The notes under the pieces are model-generated. The model was not told the DNA's origin, made no database searches, and saw only the letters and a program-made list of their open reading frames with translations. Both the position numbers and the translations under genes were made by a program. From Roseiarcus sp037446355 (lineage in GTDB: Bacteria; Pseudomonadota; Alphaproteobacteria; Rhizobiales; Beijerinckiaceae), in the NCBI GenBank assembly GCA_037446355.1, contig JBBIIT010000001.1, positions 135,491 to 199,490 on the forward strand: DNA of 64,000 nucleotides, written 5' to 3'. Every line of letters begins with the position of its first letter. Position 1 is the stretch's first letter. Below are positions 45,754-54,450 of this stretch, in pieces.

Positions 45754-47003
45754 CGAATTCCCCTATCTAAGGAAGCGATGAGGGCGACCAATTTTTCAGC
45801 AACCTCCCGCTTGCTCATCCGTGGCCAGGTTTCGACGCCTGTATTGGAGACGACGTAAACTTCATTCTCTGCTCCGCCGAAGGTTCCGCTGCCCTCGGCG
45901 ACGCTGTTGGCGACAACGAGATCGCAGCCCTTGCGGGTCAACTTAGCTCGCGCGTTGTCGAGGACGTTCTCGGTCTCGGCGGCGAAACCCACGACGACGC
46001 CCGGTCTTTCCGTTCCGGAACCCGCGATCTCCGCTAGAATATCGGGGTTCTCCGTCAAAGACAGCGTCGGGGCGCCGGTTCCCGACTTCTTCAGCTTGCG
46101 CGCTCCGACATTTTCCACCCGCCAGTCGGCGACCGCTGCGGCGGCGACGAAGATGTCGGCGGGCAGCGCGGCCCGAACCGCCTCGTGCATCTGCCGCGCG
46201 GTTTCCACTCTTACGACGCGCACGCCCGGCGGGTCGGCGAGGGAAGTCGGTCCGCTGACCAGCGTAACGTCGGCGCCCACGCAAGCGGCGCTTTGCGCGA
46301 TTGCATAACCTTGCAAACCCGAGGATCGATTGCCGATGAAGCGAACCGGATCGATCGGCTCGTAGGTCGGACCGGCCGTCACGACGACACGTTTGTCTTT
46401 CAGAAGATCTCTCGACGGGCTCGCGCTCGGCAGCGGGATCGCGGTCGGGCGGCGCAATTCCTCCTCCACGGCGGCGACGATGGCGAGCGGCTCGGCCATA
46501 CGGCCCGGCCCGAACTCTCCGCAGGCCATGTCGCCGTCGTCCGGTCCGACGAACGCGATGCCGTCGCCGCGCATTATCGCGACATTGCGCTGTGTCGCCG
46601 GATGCAGCCACATCCTCACGTTCATAGCCGGCGCGACGAGAACGCGCTTGTCGGTCGCGAGCAGCGTCGTCGACGCCAGATCGTTCGCCAGACCGTGCGC
46701 CATCTTCGCCAGCAAGTCGGCGGTGGCGGGCGCGACGACAATCAAGTCCGCCGACCGCGACAGCTCGATGTGTCCCATCTGCGCTTCGTCGGCGAGGTTG
46801 AAAAGATCGTCGCGCACGGCCGCCCCGCTGAGCGCGCCCGCGGAAAGCGGCGCGACGAACTGCTTGGCCGCAGCGGTCATCACGACGCGGACCCCGGCCC
46901 CGCGCTCGCGCAAACGCCTGATAAGATCGAGCGATTTGTAGGCGGAGACGCCCCCGCCGACGATCAACAATATCCGGGCCGAGGAAAGCAGGGACGGTTT
47001 CAT
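45750..47003 (-). CDS. coaBC: CoaBC: phosphopantothenoylcysteine decarboxylase/synthetase
   Basis: A 417-residue bifunctional flavoenzyme of coenzyme A synthesis. The N-terminal CoaC part has GGVSAYKSLD, the active-site His in GHIELSRSAD, PAMNVRMWLHP and the catalytic Cys in MACGEFGPGRM. The C-terminal CoaB part has TAGPTYEPIDPVRFIGNRSSG, its dimer and CTP loop (partly shown). Both activities look intact. The GC content here is somewhat lower than in neighbours. It heads a run coaBC-dut-rrf2-cysK and is separated from ubiB by 146 bp. Confidence 0.95.
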   Translation of the reverse strand: MKPSLLSSARILLIVGGGVSAYKSLDLIRRLRERGAGVRVVMTAAAKQFVAPLSAGALSGAAVRDDLFNLADEAQMGHIELSRSADLIVVAPATADLLAKMAHGLANDLASTTLLATDKRVLVAPAMNVRMWLHPATQRNVAIMRGDGIAFVGPDDGDMACGEFGPGRMAEPLAIVAAVEEELRRPTAIPLPSASPSRDLLKDKRVVVTAGPTYEPIDPVRFIGNRSSGLQGYAIAQSAACVGADVTLVSGPTSLADPPGVRVVRVETARQMHEAVRAALPADIFVAAAAVADWRVENVGARKLKKSGTGAPTLSLTENPDILAEIAGSGTERPGVVVGFAAETENVLDNARAKLTRKGCDLVVANSVAEGSGTFGGAENEVYVVSNTGVETWPRMSKREVAEKLVALIASLDRGIR

Positions 47004-47149
47004 CGCAAACCTAAAGACACGGATTCGCCGCTAGCTCGCCGCAAATGGACTGTGCATGGGTAGCACATTCCAAGCGCGGAAACAGGGATTGCGGAAAACC
47101 CCCGAGCTAAATTGAATTTCATGGGGAACGAACGCGAGCCAAACCCTGT

Positions 47150-48682
47150 TCAGGCGGCGTGGCGGAGCGCGAACCACAGCAGCAGCGCGAGCATCAACGC
47201 CGCCGCCGCCCAACCCGCGCGCGATCGCGGCTCCATGGGCGCCGGCTTCGGCTCGTCCAACCGATCGATCCAACGGCCGAGCTTCTCCAACCGCACCGGC
47301 GAATCGCCGATCTGGCGAACGAGTTGAGAGAGCCCGCGCCCGAGATCTTCGAGCTTGCCGCGCGGCCCCAGATTGTCGGCGATCCAGCCGCCGACCACGG
47401 GCTCCGCGGTCGCCCACATGTTGAGATGCGGATCGAGTTTGCGCGCGACGCCCTCGACGACGACCATCGTCTTTTGCAGCATCACCAATTCGAGCCGCGT
47501 CGTCATGTCAAACAGCGCCGTAACTTCAAATAGCAGCGTCAGCAATTTCGCCATCGATATCTGTTCGGCGGGGCGCGCATGGATCGGCTCGCCGATGGCG
47601 CGAATCGCTTGCGCGAAATCCTCGACGCGATAGATATGCGGCACATAGCCGGCCTCGAAATGCACCTCGGCGACGCGCATGTAATCCTTGCGGATGAAGC
47701 CGAACAGGATTTCGGCCAGGAACCGCCGCTCCTTGAGGCCGAGGCGGCCCATGATCCCGAAATCGAGCGCGACGATGCGCCCGTCGGCGTCGACAAGAAA
47801 ATTGCCCTGGTGCATGTCGGCGTGAAAAAAACCGTCGTGCAAAGCGTGTTTGAGGAAGGATTGAATCAGGCGCCGCCCGAGCGCCGGCGGATCGAAGCCG
47901 AGGCTCGCCAGCTTCGCCGGGTCGGTCATTGGCGCGCCCTCGATCCATTCCATCGTCAGGATTTCGCGCGTGGTGCGGTCCCAGTCGATCCTGGGCGCGC
48001 GGAATTCCGGATCGGTCTCGAGATTTTCGGCGAATTCCGTCGCCGCCGCCGCTTCAAGGCGAAAATCCATCTCCATCCGCACCGAGCGCGCCAGCGTCTC
48101 GACCACCTCCACCAATCGCAGGCGTCGCAGGTCCGGCGCCAAACGCTCCACGGTCCGGGCGGCGTAAAACATATCGGCCAGATCGCGCGCGAAGCGGCGC
48201 TCGACGCCCGGACGCAGGATTTTGACTGCGACCTCGCGCTCGGCGCCGTTGTCGCGCACTCGGGCGCGATGGACCTGGGCGATCGAGGCCGCCGCGACCG
48301 CTTCGCCGAACTCTGCGTAAACCGTGTCGATGGGCGCCTCGAACGCCGCCTCCACCCGCGTGACGGCGATGGCGCGCGTCGAAGGCGCCATCCGATCCTG
48401 CAAGCGTTCGAGCTGGGCGACGACCTTGGCGCCGACGATGTCGGGGCGGGTGGCGAGGAACTGGCCGAGTTTCACATAGGATGGACCGAGCCGGTCGATC
48501 GCATTGGAGAGCCCGGAAACACCGGTGGCGCCGCCGCGCGCGATCAGGTTGGCGAGCGCGAGCGCAGGCCGGGCGAGCGGCGGCAGCGCGCGCGGATCGA
48601 CGCCGACGAAGGCCCCTTCGCGCGCGAGCACGAATCCGGCGCGCGCCAGCCTGACGGCGTGACCGATGTTCGTCAGCGGCAA
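47150..48682 (-). CDS. ubiB: UbiB, atypical kinase/ATPase of ubiquinone synthesis
   Basis: A 510-residue ADCK/UbiB family protein needed for ubiquinone production. The KxGQ motif (YVKLGQFLATRPDIVG), the alanine-rich loop AAASIAQVHRARV in place of a glycine-rich loop, and the HADMHQGNFLVD and LDFGIMG catalytic stretches are present. Two hydrophobic segments at the C-terminus (WAAAALMLALLLWFAL) anchor it. It follows ubiE by 2 bp on the same strand, so the two are one operon. A 'hydroxylase' label is outdated for this family. Confidence 0.95.
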   Translation of the reverse strand: MPLTNIGHAVRLARAGFVLAREGAFVGVDPRALPPLARPALALANLIARGGATGVSGLSNAIDRLGPSYVKLGQFLATRPDIVGAKVVAQLERLQDRMAPSTRAIAVTRVEAAFEAPIDTVYAEFGEAVAAASIAQVHRARVRDNGAEREVAVKILRPGVERRFARDLADMFYAARTVERLAPDLRRLRLVEVVETLARSVRMEMDFRLEAAAATEFAENLETDPEFRAPRIDWDRTTREILTMEWIEGAPMTDPAKLASLGFDPPALGRRLIQSFLKHALHDGFFHADMHQGNFLVDADGRIVALDFGIMGRLGLKERRFLAEILFGFIRKDYMRVAEVHFEAGYVPHIYRVEDFAQAIRAIGEPIHARPAEQISMAKLLTLLFEVTALFDMTTRLELVMLQKTMVVVEGVARKLDPHLNMWATAEPVVGGWIADNLGPRGKLEDLGRGLSQLVRQIGDSPVRLEKLGRWIDRLDEPKPAPMEPRSRAGWAAAALMLALLLWFALRHAA

Positions 48683-48684
48683 GT

Positions 48685-49443
48685 TCAGAGCTTCCAGCCG
48701 GAGTGAATGGCGACGACCCCACCGGTCAGGCGCGTGTAATCGACGCGCGCGAAGCCGGCGGCCGAGATCATGTCGGCGAAGGCTTCAGGAGTCGGAAACT
48801 GGCGGATCGATTCGACGAGGTAGCGATAAGGCGCGCCGTCGCCGGTGACGACCTTGCCGATCGCAGGAATCGCCGCGTCGGAGTAGAAATCATAAATGCG
48901 ATCGAGCACCGGGACGTCGACGCGCGAGAATTCCAGGCAGAGAAAACGCCCGCCGCGTTTCAGCACGCGATAGGCTTCGTTCAACGCCAGTTGAACGCGG
49001 GGCACGTTGCGAATGCCAAAGGCGATCGTATAGCCGTCGAAAGTCGCATCGGGCAGAGCCAGCGCCTCGGCGTTGCCCTCGATGAACTTGACGCGCGCCC
49101 CATCCTTCCGTTTGGCCGCGCGCTCCTCGCCGACCCGCAGCATATCGGCGTTGACGTCGAGAACCGTCACTTCGGTCTCGGGCCCGCCCGCGGCGGCGAT
49201 GCGGAAGGCGACGTCGCCGGTGCCTCCGGCCACGTCGAGATGGCGATAGGGGCGCCCCTTCGGCGGACGCGCCTTGGCGACCAGTATGTCCTTCCAGACC
49301 CGGTGCAACCCCATCGACATCAGATCGTTCATAAGGTCGTAGCGATCCGCAACCTTATGAAAGACCTCGTCCACGAGGCCCTGCTTCGCGTCCAGCCGGA
49401 CGGTTTGCGCGCCGAAATGGGTTTGCTCGGACTCGAACGACAT
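48685..49443 (-). CDS. ubiE: UbiE demethylmenaquinone/2-methoxy-6-polyprenylphenol methyltransferase
   Basis: A 252-residue SAM-dependent C-methyltransferase of ubiquinone synthesis. KVADRYDLMNDLMSMGLHR and LDVAGGTGDVAFR (SAM loop) are the UbiE signatures, with AFGIRNVPR later. ATG 49443 is chosen because homologues begin about here; the frame is open to 49530 with no conserved sequence. Many relatives have mutM upstream of ubiE; here a tRNA gene lies there on the other strand. Confidence 0.94.
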   Translation of the reverse strand: MSFESEQTHFGAQTVRLDAKQGLVDEVFHKVADRYDLMNDLMSMGLHRVWKDILVAKARPPKGRPYRHLDVAGGTGDVAFRIAAAGGPETEVTVLDVNADMLRVGEERAAKRKDGARVKFIEGNAEALALPDATFDGYTIAFGIRNVPRVQLALNEAYRVLKRGGRFLCLEFSRVDVPVLDRIYDFYSDAAIPAIGKVVTGDGAPYRYLVESIRQFPTPEAFADMISAAGFARVDYTRLTGGVVAIHSGWKL

Positions 49444-49600
49444 CGATTTCTCCACTCGCGCGACCATAGACCGCGCCGAGGCGTCAAGCCAGTTCCCCAT
49501 CGTCCGATCTTGGCGCCGATCCGCCGTCAAGCCTTGCGCTGGCCGGACGTTATAGATATGAGACGTCAGCCGAATCCGGCCTAAAGCCAGACCTTCGCGC

Positions 49601-49676
49601 GCCGCCTTAGCTCAGCTGGTAGAGCACCTCATTCGTAATGAGGGGGTCGGGGGTTCGAATCCCTCAGGCGGCACCA
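49601..49676 (+). tRNA. tRNA-Thr, anticodon CGT
   Basis: A complete cloverleaf: acceptor GCCGCCT pairs with AGGCGGC, the D-loop has AGCTCAGCTGGTAGAGC, and the T-loop has GGTTCGAATCC. The anticodon stem CCTCA / TGAGG holds TTCGTAA with anticodon CGT, reading the codon ACG. The 3' CCA is encoded (49674-49676). The discriminator base is A. ACG is a common codon in a GC-rich genome. Confidence 0.97.
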
Positions 49677-49831
49677 GCTATCCAATTCAGATCATAGCGG
49701 TTTTTGTCGTTGACGCGCGTGAGGCGCGCCTTTGCGCGGTCGCGCGAAGATGGACAAACTTTCATCTTGGCGCGCCTGGAATTCATCTGCCCGCCCTCTT
49801 TCGGCCACGCTTGGCCAGACTATATGGAGGC

Positions 49832-49876
49832 GTCGCGGCGCTTTGTCGCGACACCGGAGCCCGGCCTTGAACCGGG
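49832..49876 (+). promoter_or_regulatory. Two hairpins in the rpoH leader
   Basis: GTCGCG / CGCGAC (49832-49837 with 49847-49852) and CCCGG / CCGGG (49860-49864 with 49872-49876) form successive stems just upstream of the rpoH ribosome site CTGGAGGG at 49884-49891. The site itself is not inside either stem, so a ROSE-like thermometer is not shown. The stems may still modulate translation of the heat-shock sigma factor. Confidence 0.3.
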
Positions 49877-49895
49877 TCGCCGACTGGAGGGCCAA

Positions 49896-50801
49896 ATGGC
49901 AGCCGCTTTGCCGCTGATCGCCGGAGAATCCGGCCTTTCTCGATATCTTGCCGAAATCAAGCGTTTCCCAATGCTGGAGCCGCAAGAGGAATTCATGCTC
50001 GCCAAGCGCTGGCGCGAGCATGGCGACCGCGAGGCCGCACACAAGCTCGTCACTTCTCACCTGCGCCTCGTGGCCAAGATCGCCATGGGCTATCGCGGCT
50101 ACGGCCTGCCAATCGGGGAGGTGATCTCCGAGGGCAACGTCGGCCTGATGCAGGCTGTCAAGCGATTTGAACCGGACAAAGGCTTCAAGCTCGCGACCTA
50201 CGCCATGTGGTGGATCCGAGCCTCGATTCAAGAATACATCTTGCGCTCTTGGTCGCTCGTCAAAATGGGCACCACGGCGAGCCAGAAAAAGCTGTTCTTC
50301 AACCTGCGCAAGGCCAAGAGCCGCATTTCCGCGCTCGACGAGGGCGATCTGCGCGACGACCAGGTCGAGACCATCGCCAAGCGACTCGGCGTCGCCAAGC
50401 AAGATGTGATCGACATGAACCGGCGCCTGGGCGGCGACGCCTCGCTGAACGCCCCGTTGCGCGAGGAAGGCGAAGGCGAATGGCAGGACTGGCTCGTCGA
50501 CGATAGCGCGAGCCAGGAGACCATACTCGCCGACCGCGAGGAAAGCGACGCGCGCCTCGGCGCGCTGCACAATGCGCTTAGAGTGCTCAATCCGCGCGAG
50601 CGGCGCATCTTCGAGGCGCGCCGCCTTGCCGAGGATCCGGTCACGCTCGAGGAACTTTCGACCGAATTTGGCGTTTCGCGCGAGCGCGTGCGGCAGATCG
50701 AAGTGCGCGCTTTCGAAAAGGTGCAGGCTGCGGTCAAGGCCGACGTCGCGCGCGCGCAGGTTCCCGGCAAGCGCCCCTTCGCGGCGCTCCCGTCGCCGTA
50801 G
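49896..50801 (+). CDS. rpoH: RNA polymerase heat-shock sigma factor RpoH (sigma-32)
   Basis: A 301-residue sigma-70-family factor. Region 2 has HKLVTSHLRLVAKIAMGYRG (20 residues, also called region 2.1-2.2) and ATYAMWWIRASIQEYILRSW in 2.3-2.4. The RpoH box QKKLFFNLRKAK is present and region 4 ends with the helix-turn-helix TLEELSTEFGVSRERVRQIE. The RpoH box distinguishes it from RpoD. ATG 49896 follows GGAGGG and matches the start of homologues. It directs transcription of chaperone and protease genes on heat or protein stress. Alphaproteobacteria often carry two or more rpoH genes; only this one is in the window. Confidence 0.95.
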   Translation: MAAALPLIAGESGLSRYLAEIKRFPMLEPQEEFMLAKRWREHGDREAAHKLVTSHLRLVAKIAMGYRGYGLPIGEVISEGNVGLMQAVKRFEPDKGFKLATYAMWWIRASIQEYILRSWSLVKMGTTASQKKLFFNLRKAKSRISALDEGDLRDDQVETIAKRLGVAKQDVIDMNRRLGGDASLNAPLREEGEGEWQDWLVDDSASQETILADREESDARLGALHNALRVLNPRERRIFEARRLAEDPVTLEELSTEFGVSRERVRQIEVRAFEKVQAAVKADVARAQVPGKRPFAALPSP

Positions 50802-50954
50802 GGCGGGCGAACGGCCGGTTCACACTAGCGTCAGGTTAATCCGCGATTGTGCGCGGGGGCGGAAACTCGCCCGCGACGGCGCGGTGGGAGTGGGTTATGC
50901 TGAACGTTCGCGCCGCGTCGCGCGCGAACGATTCACTATCTGAGGGGGATTCTC

Positions 50955-52460
50955 ATGTCGCCGCACTTCACGAACTGGCGGATTCGCGCCGCGCTTTTGG
51001 CGGGCGTCGCTTCGATGGCGATGAGCGTCGCCGCCGAGGCCAAGGATCTGTCGGCGACCCCTGACGGCGCGAAAAAGATCGTCGGATTTTTCGAGACTTT
51101 CGCGGGCAAAGCCGCGAGCGCGCCGCCCGCTCTGGTCGTGACGCCCGAGGGAAGCGACTATCTGATCGCGATCGACATCGCCGCGATGACCACGACGCTG
51201 AAATCGGCCGGTGTTTCCTACGAATCGGCGATCGTCAAGATGAAGGCGTTCGAACAGGACGACGGCGGTTGGCGCGTCGAACAGAGCGACTTTCCGCCGA
51301 TAAAGGGAACGCACAAGCAGGGCGACGCGACCATCGACACGAGCGTTAGCGTCAGCGGATTGAAGAACAGTTTCGTGATCGATCCCAAGCTCAACTGGAT
51401 TCGCAGCGCCGACGGCGGCGCCGATAAGGCGTCGATCGCCATGCACGGCCCGGGAATTCAGGAGACGATCGAAGCGGGCGCGATGAAAGCGACGATGACG
51501 GGCAAGGCGGGCGGCGACGGCGCACTGACCTCGACGGCGCGAGAGAGCCTGGGCGCCTTCAATCTGAATTTGGCGGTGGACCCAAAACTCGCCGACCCCA
51601 ACTCGGCCAAGTCGGACGCCAAGCCGGTCAACGTCGTCGCCAACGCCGCCGGCGCCGCGGTCGATGCGAAACTCGACGCATCCAAATGGCAATCGCTGGT
51701 CGATCTCTGGAAATTCTGGGCCGCTCATCCCTCGCGCGCGGAACTCGCAGCCAACGAGCCGACCTTGAAGGCGCTTCTGAGTGCGGCGATTGTCGGATCC
51801 ACCGCATTCGACGAGAGCATCGCATTGCAGAAATTGTCGGTGCAGACGCCGCAGGGCGCGGTGGCGTTCGACGCGGCGAAAGTGGGAGTCGGCGGCGCGT
51901 TCGCGGGTCCGTCGAGCCGGTTCGAAGAGCATTTCAGCGCCAACGGCCTCTCGCTTCCCCCGGGCCTGGTGCCGGACCAATATAAGGACTTGGCGCCGAC
52001 TTCGATCGAGATCGGCTTCAAAGCGAGCGGCTTCGACGCCGCCGCCGCCGCCGCCGAAGCGATCGCGGACATGCATCTTGCGGGCGACGCGCCGCCGCTC
52101 TCGAAGGAAGACCACGACAAAGTCATGGCCAAATTCGTCGGAAGCGGCCCGATCGTTGTCGACATCGCCCCCTCGCGCGTTGTCGCGCCGCTGCTCGATA
52201 TCGCATTCGACGGGCAGGTGCGCTATGAGCACTCGAAGCCGACCGGAACGGTCAATCTGCATGTGAAGAATTTTGACAAGACCATGACCGCGCTGAAGGC
52301 GCTCGGCCCCGCGGCCGAGAAGCAGATGGTTCCGGTGATGGCGATGGCCAAAGGCCTGGGCAAGAGCGAAGCCGACGGCACGATGACCTGGGTCGGAGAG
52401 ATCGGCGCCGACGGCGTGATGAAAGTGAACGGCTTGCCGCTCGGCAAGGCGCCCTTCTGA
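50955..52460 (+). CDS. Exported protein of unknown function
   Basis: A 501-residue protein with a signal peptide (residues about 1-29, cut near AAEA-KD). The rest is a mostly beta-like, Ala/Val/Asp-rich chain with several repeats of short strands, for example SGLKNSFVIDPKLNW, LVDLWKFWAAHPSR and LSLPPGLVPDQYKDLAP. It has no cysteine in the mature part that I can see, and no catalytic motif. It may belong to the DUF2125-type lipid-binding-like periplasmic proteins of the order, but I cannot confirm this. ATG 50955 follows GAGGGGGA. It lies between rpoH and the convergent dsbB. Confidence 0.75.
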   Translation: MSPHFTNWRIRAALLAGVASMAMSVAAEAKDLSATPDGAKKIVGFFETFAGKAASAPPALVVTPEGSDYLIAIDIAAMTTTLKSAGVSYESAIVKMKAFEQDDGGWRVEQSDFPPIKGTHKQGDATIDTSVSVSGLKNSFVIDPKLNWIRSADGGADKASIAMHGPGIQETIEAGAMKATMTGKAGGDGALTSTARESLGAFNLNLAVDPKLADPNSAKSDAKPVNVVANAAGAAVDAKLDASKWQSLVDLWKFWAAHPSRAELAANEPTLKALLSAAIVGSTAFDESIALQKLSVQTPQGAVAFDAAKVGVGGAFAGPSSRFEEHFSANGLSLPPGLVPDQYKDLAPTSIEIGFKASGFDAAAAAAEAIADMHLAGDAPPLSKEDHDKVMAKFVGSGPIVVDIAPSRVVAPLLDIAFDGQVRYEHSKPTGTVNLHVKNFDKTMTALKALGPAAEKQMVPVMAMAKGLGKSEADGTMTWVGEIGADGVMKVNGLPLGKAPF

Positions 52461-52463
52461 GCC

Positions 52464-52964
52464 TCAACGCGCCTGCGCAATCGCGCGGGCGGCCAAGGCC
52501 GCCAGCGCCGCCGAAATGAAGATGTTCCAGTTGGCCAGCGTGAGTCCGAACACGCGCAGGCTCACCGCGTCGCAGCGCACGACTTTGACGCTCTCGAGTT
52601 GCTTCAAGAGATCCGCCGCGCTGTCCGGTCCGGAGAGCGCGCCCGTGCAGGCGGTCGGGCCCTGCCACAGATGCGCCTCGACGCCCGAATGATAGACCGC
52701 CAAGACCGTGTTGGCGGCGAAGGCGAGCGCGAGCGCGGCCAAGCCCATCGTCGCCAGGTTTCGCGCGGACGCCGAGCGCGCGAGGCCGGCGACCGCCGCC
52801 GCCGCGGGAATACCGAAATAATAGGCGTAGCGCTGCGCATAGCAAAGATCGCAGGGGGCGTACCCGAGGCCCTGGTAAATCCAGGCGCCGGCGATGGCGG
52901 CGAAGGCGATGGCGAAAATCGCCAGCGCGCTGGCGGCGCGCGTTCGTGGCAACAGGGCGTTCAT
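52464..52964 (-). CDS. dsbB: Disulfide bond formation protein DsbB
   Basis: A 166-residue inner-membrane quinone reductase that reoxidises DsbA. The first periplasmic loop has APCDLCYAQR with the CxxC pair and the second has a Cys pair at GPTACTGAL and KVVRCDAV. Four helices fit the family. ATG 52964 has GAGG about 5 bp upstream; an earlier ATG at 52982 overlaps the upstream gene and lacks a ribosome site. No dsbA is in the window. It follows the YqaA gene by 7 bp. Confidence 0.92.
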   Translation of the reverse strand: MNALLPRTRAASALAIFAIAFAAIAGAWIYQGLGYAPCDLCYAQRYAYYFGIPAAAAVAGLARSASARNLATMGLAALALAFAANTVLAVYHSGVEAHLWQGPTACTGALSGPDSAADLLKQLESVKVVRCDAVSLRVFGLTLANWNIFISAALAALAARAIAQAR

Positions 52965-52971
52965 GGAGGCC

Positions 52972-53553
52972 TCAGAAGACATGCGCCGCGAGATAGAAGC
53001 CGGCGACGACGACCAAAGCCAAGGACACGACGAATGGGGCGAAATGACGCTCCAAGGCGGCGCGCAACGGATCGCCGAAATAATTGAGCGCGCCCGCGAG
53101 CAGAAAGAACCGCGCGCCGCGCGTGACGATCGACAGTCCGACGAACAGTGGGAAATTGTAGCCGAGCAAGCCGCTGACGATCGTCACCAGCTTATAGGGA
53201 ATTGGCGTCAGGCCTTTGACGAGGATGACCAGCGCGCCCCACTTGGCGTAGGTCTCCTTCAGCGCCGCCATGCGGTCGGCGTAGCCGTAGACATGAATGA
53301 GCCACTGGCCGAGCGTATCGAACAACAGCGCGCCGATGCCATAGCCCACCACGCCGCCGAGCACCGAGGCGAATGTCGCGATCAACGCGAAGCGCCAGGC
53401 GAGCCTTGGCTTGGCGAGCGCCATCGGCGCCAGGAGTACGTCCGGCGGAATCGGAAACACCGAACTCTCGGCGAAGGCGATCGCGGCGAGCGCATAGGGC
53501 GCGTTCGGACCTTCGGAAAGCGCGATGATGCGACCGTAGAGGTTCTTAAACAT
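52972..53553 (-). CDS. YqaA/DedA-family (SNARE-associated) membrane protein
   Basis: A 193-residue membrane protein with the family features: SSVFPIPPDVLLAPMALAKP, then FLLAGAL, with the GLTPIPYKLVTIVSGLLGYN re-entrant loop (20 residues). DedA-family members help flip or recycle undecaprenyl phosphate or phosphatidylethanolamine. It lies just upstream of dsbB. ATG 53553 is used. The family identity is firm; the transported lipid is not. Confidence 0.9.
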   Translation of the reverse strand: MFKNLYGRIIALSEGPNAPYALAAIAFAESSVFPIPPDVLLAPMALAKPRLAWRFALIATFASVLGGVVGYGIGALLFDTLGQWLIHVYGYADRMAALKETYAKWGALVILVKGLTPIPYKLVTIVSGLLGYNFPLFVGLSIVTRGARFFLLAGALNYFGDPLRAALERHFAPFVVSLALVVVAGFYLAAHVF

Positions 53554-53622
53554 GAAGCGGCTCGATTCCTTCGCTCACGAGGCCCATGAGCGATTAGCCC
53601 TCGCCAGTGAGGATATTCTGAA

Positions 53623-53640
53623 GGCGGCGTTTTCGCCGCC
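53623..53640. terminator. GC-rich hairpin between eda and the YqaA gene
   Basis: GGCGGCG / CGCCGCC pair over seven bases around a TTTT loop. It starts 7 bp after the eda stop read on the minus strand. No T-run follows the stem on that strand, so it may be a pause or terminator of eda without a U-tract, or protect the transcript end. Confidence 0.4.
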
Positions 53641-53646
53641 CGGGCC

Positions 53647-54294
53647 TCATCGACGCGCGAGCGCCGCCGCCTCGCGCGACAGCGTCTCCACGCTGGCGTA
53701 ATCGCGCGCTTCGAGCGCCGCTTTGGGCAGCATCCAGGAGCCGCCGACGCAAAGGACATTGGGCAGCGCGAGATAGCTCGGCGCCTTGGCGAGGTCGATG
53801 CCGCCGGTCGGGCAGAACACGAGATCGGGCAGCGGGCCGGCGATGGAGCTCAGCAGCTTCGCGCCGCCGACCGCCTCGGCCGGGAACAATTTGAGCGCGC
53901 GGAAACCGAGATCGCGCAGCGCCATCGCCTCCGACGGCGTCGCGACGCCGGGCAGAAAAGGAACCGGCGCGGCGGCGGCGGCGGCGGCGAGGCGCGGCGA
54001 AGCGCCGGGGCTGACGAGGAAGCGCGCCCCGGCGGCGACCGCCGCGTCGATCTGCGCGGCTTCGACGACGGTGCCCGCGCCGACATGCGCGCCTGCCACG
54101 CGTTTGGCGATGGCGGCGATGGCGTCGAGCGCGGCGGGCGTGCGCAGCGTCACTTCGATTGCGAAGAGACCTCCGGCGACCAGCGCGCTCGCCTGCGCGA
54201 CGCCGTCCTCGACGTCGCGCACCGTCAACACGGGAATGACCGGCGCGAGCCGCAGAGTCGCGAGGACTTCGGCGTGGCGGGTTTCGGGGTTCAT
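53647..54294 (-). CDS. eda: 2-keto-3-deoxy-6-phosphogluconate (KDPG) aldolase
   Basis: A 215-residue class I aldolase of the Entner-Doudoroff pathway that cleaves KDPG to pyruvate and glyceraldehyde 3-phosphate. It has AIEVTLRTPAAL (catalytic Glu), GAGTVVEAAQ, LKLFPAEAVGG (Schiff-base Lys) and CPTGGI. ATG 54294 is used; the frame runs open further upstream into the antiporter region without conserved sequence. No edd or glucose-6-phosphate dehydrogenase gene lies beside it. A hairpin follows the stop. Confidence 0.94.
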   Translation of the reverse strand: MNPETRHAEVLATLRLAPVIPVLTVRDVEDGVAQASALVAGGLFAIEVTLRTPAALDAIAAIAKRVAGAHVGAGTVVEAAQIDAAVAAGARFLVSPGASPRLAAAAAAAPVPFLPGVATPSEAMALRDLGFRALKLFPAEAVGGAKLLSSIAGPLPDLVFCPTGGIDLAKAPSYLALPNVLCVGGSWMLPKAALEARDYASVETLSREAAALARR

Positions 54295-54450
54295 GCGGGC
54301 TCCGGGGTTTTCGGACCCGCGCCGTATAGGCCGATTTCGACGCCGCGCCAATATCGGCCTCGATCGCGCCGACGGCGGCTCACAATCTGTTTCGCCGACG
54401 CGATTGCGCGTAAGCTCGCGGCGAAGCCTCAGCGAGCGGCCAAGGATTTC

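Noticed and set aside
52972..52982. DsbB start at ATG 52982 with an 11-bp overlap into the YqaA gene
   Set aside because: It has no ribosome site, whereas ATG 52964 is preceded by GAGG at normal spacing.
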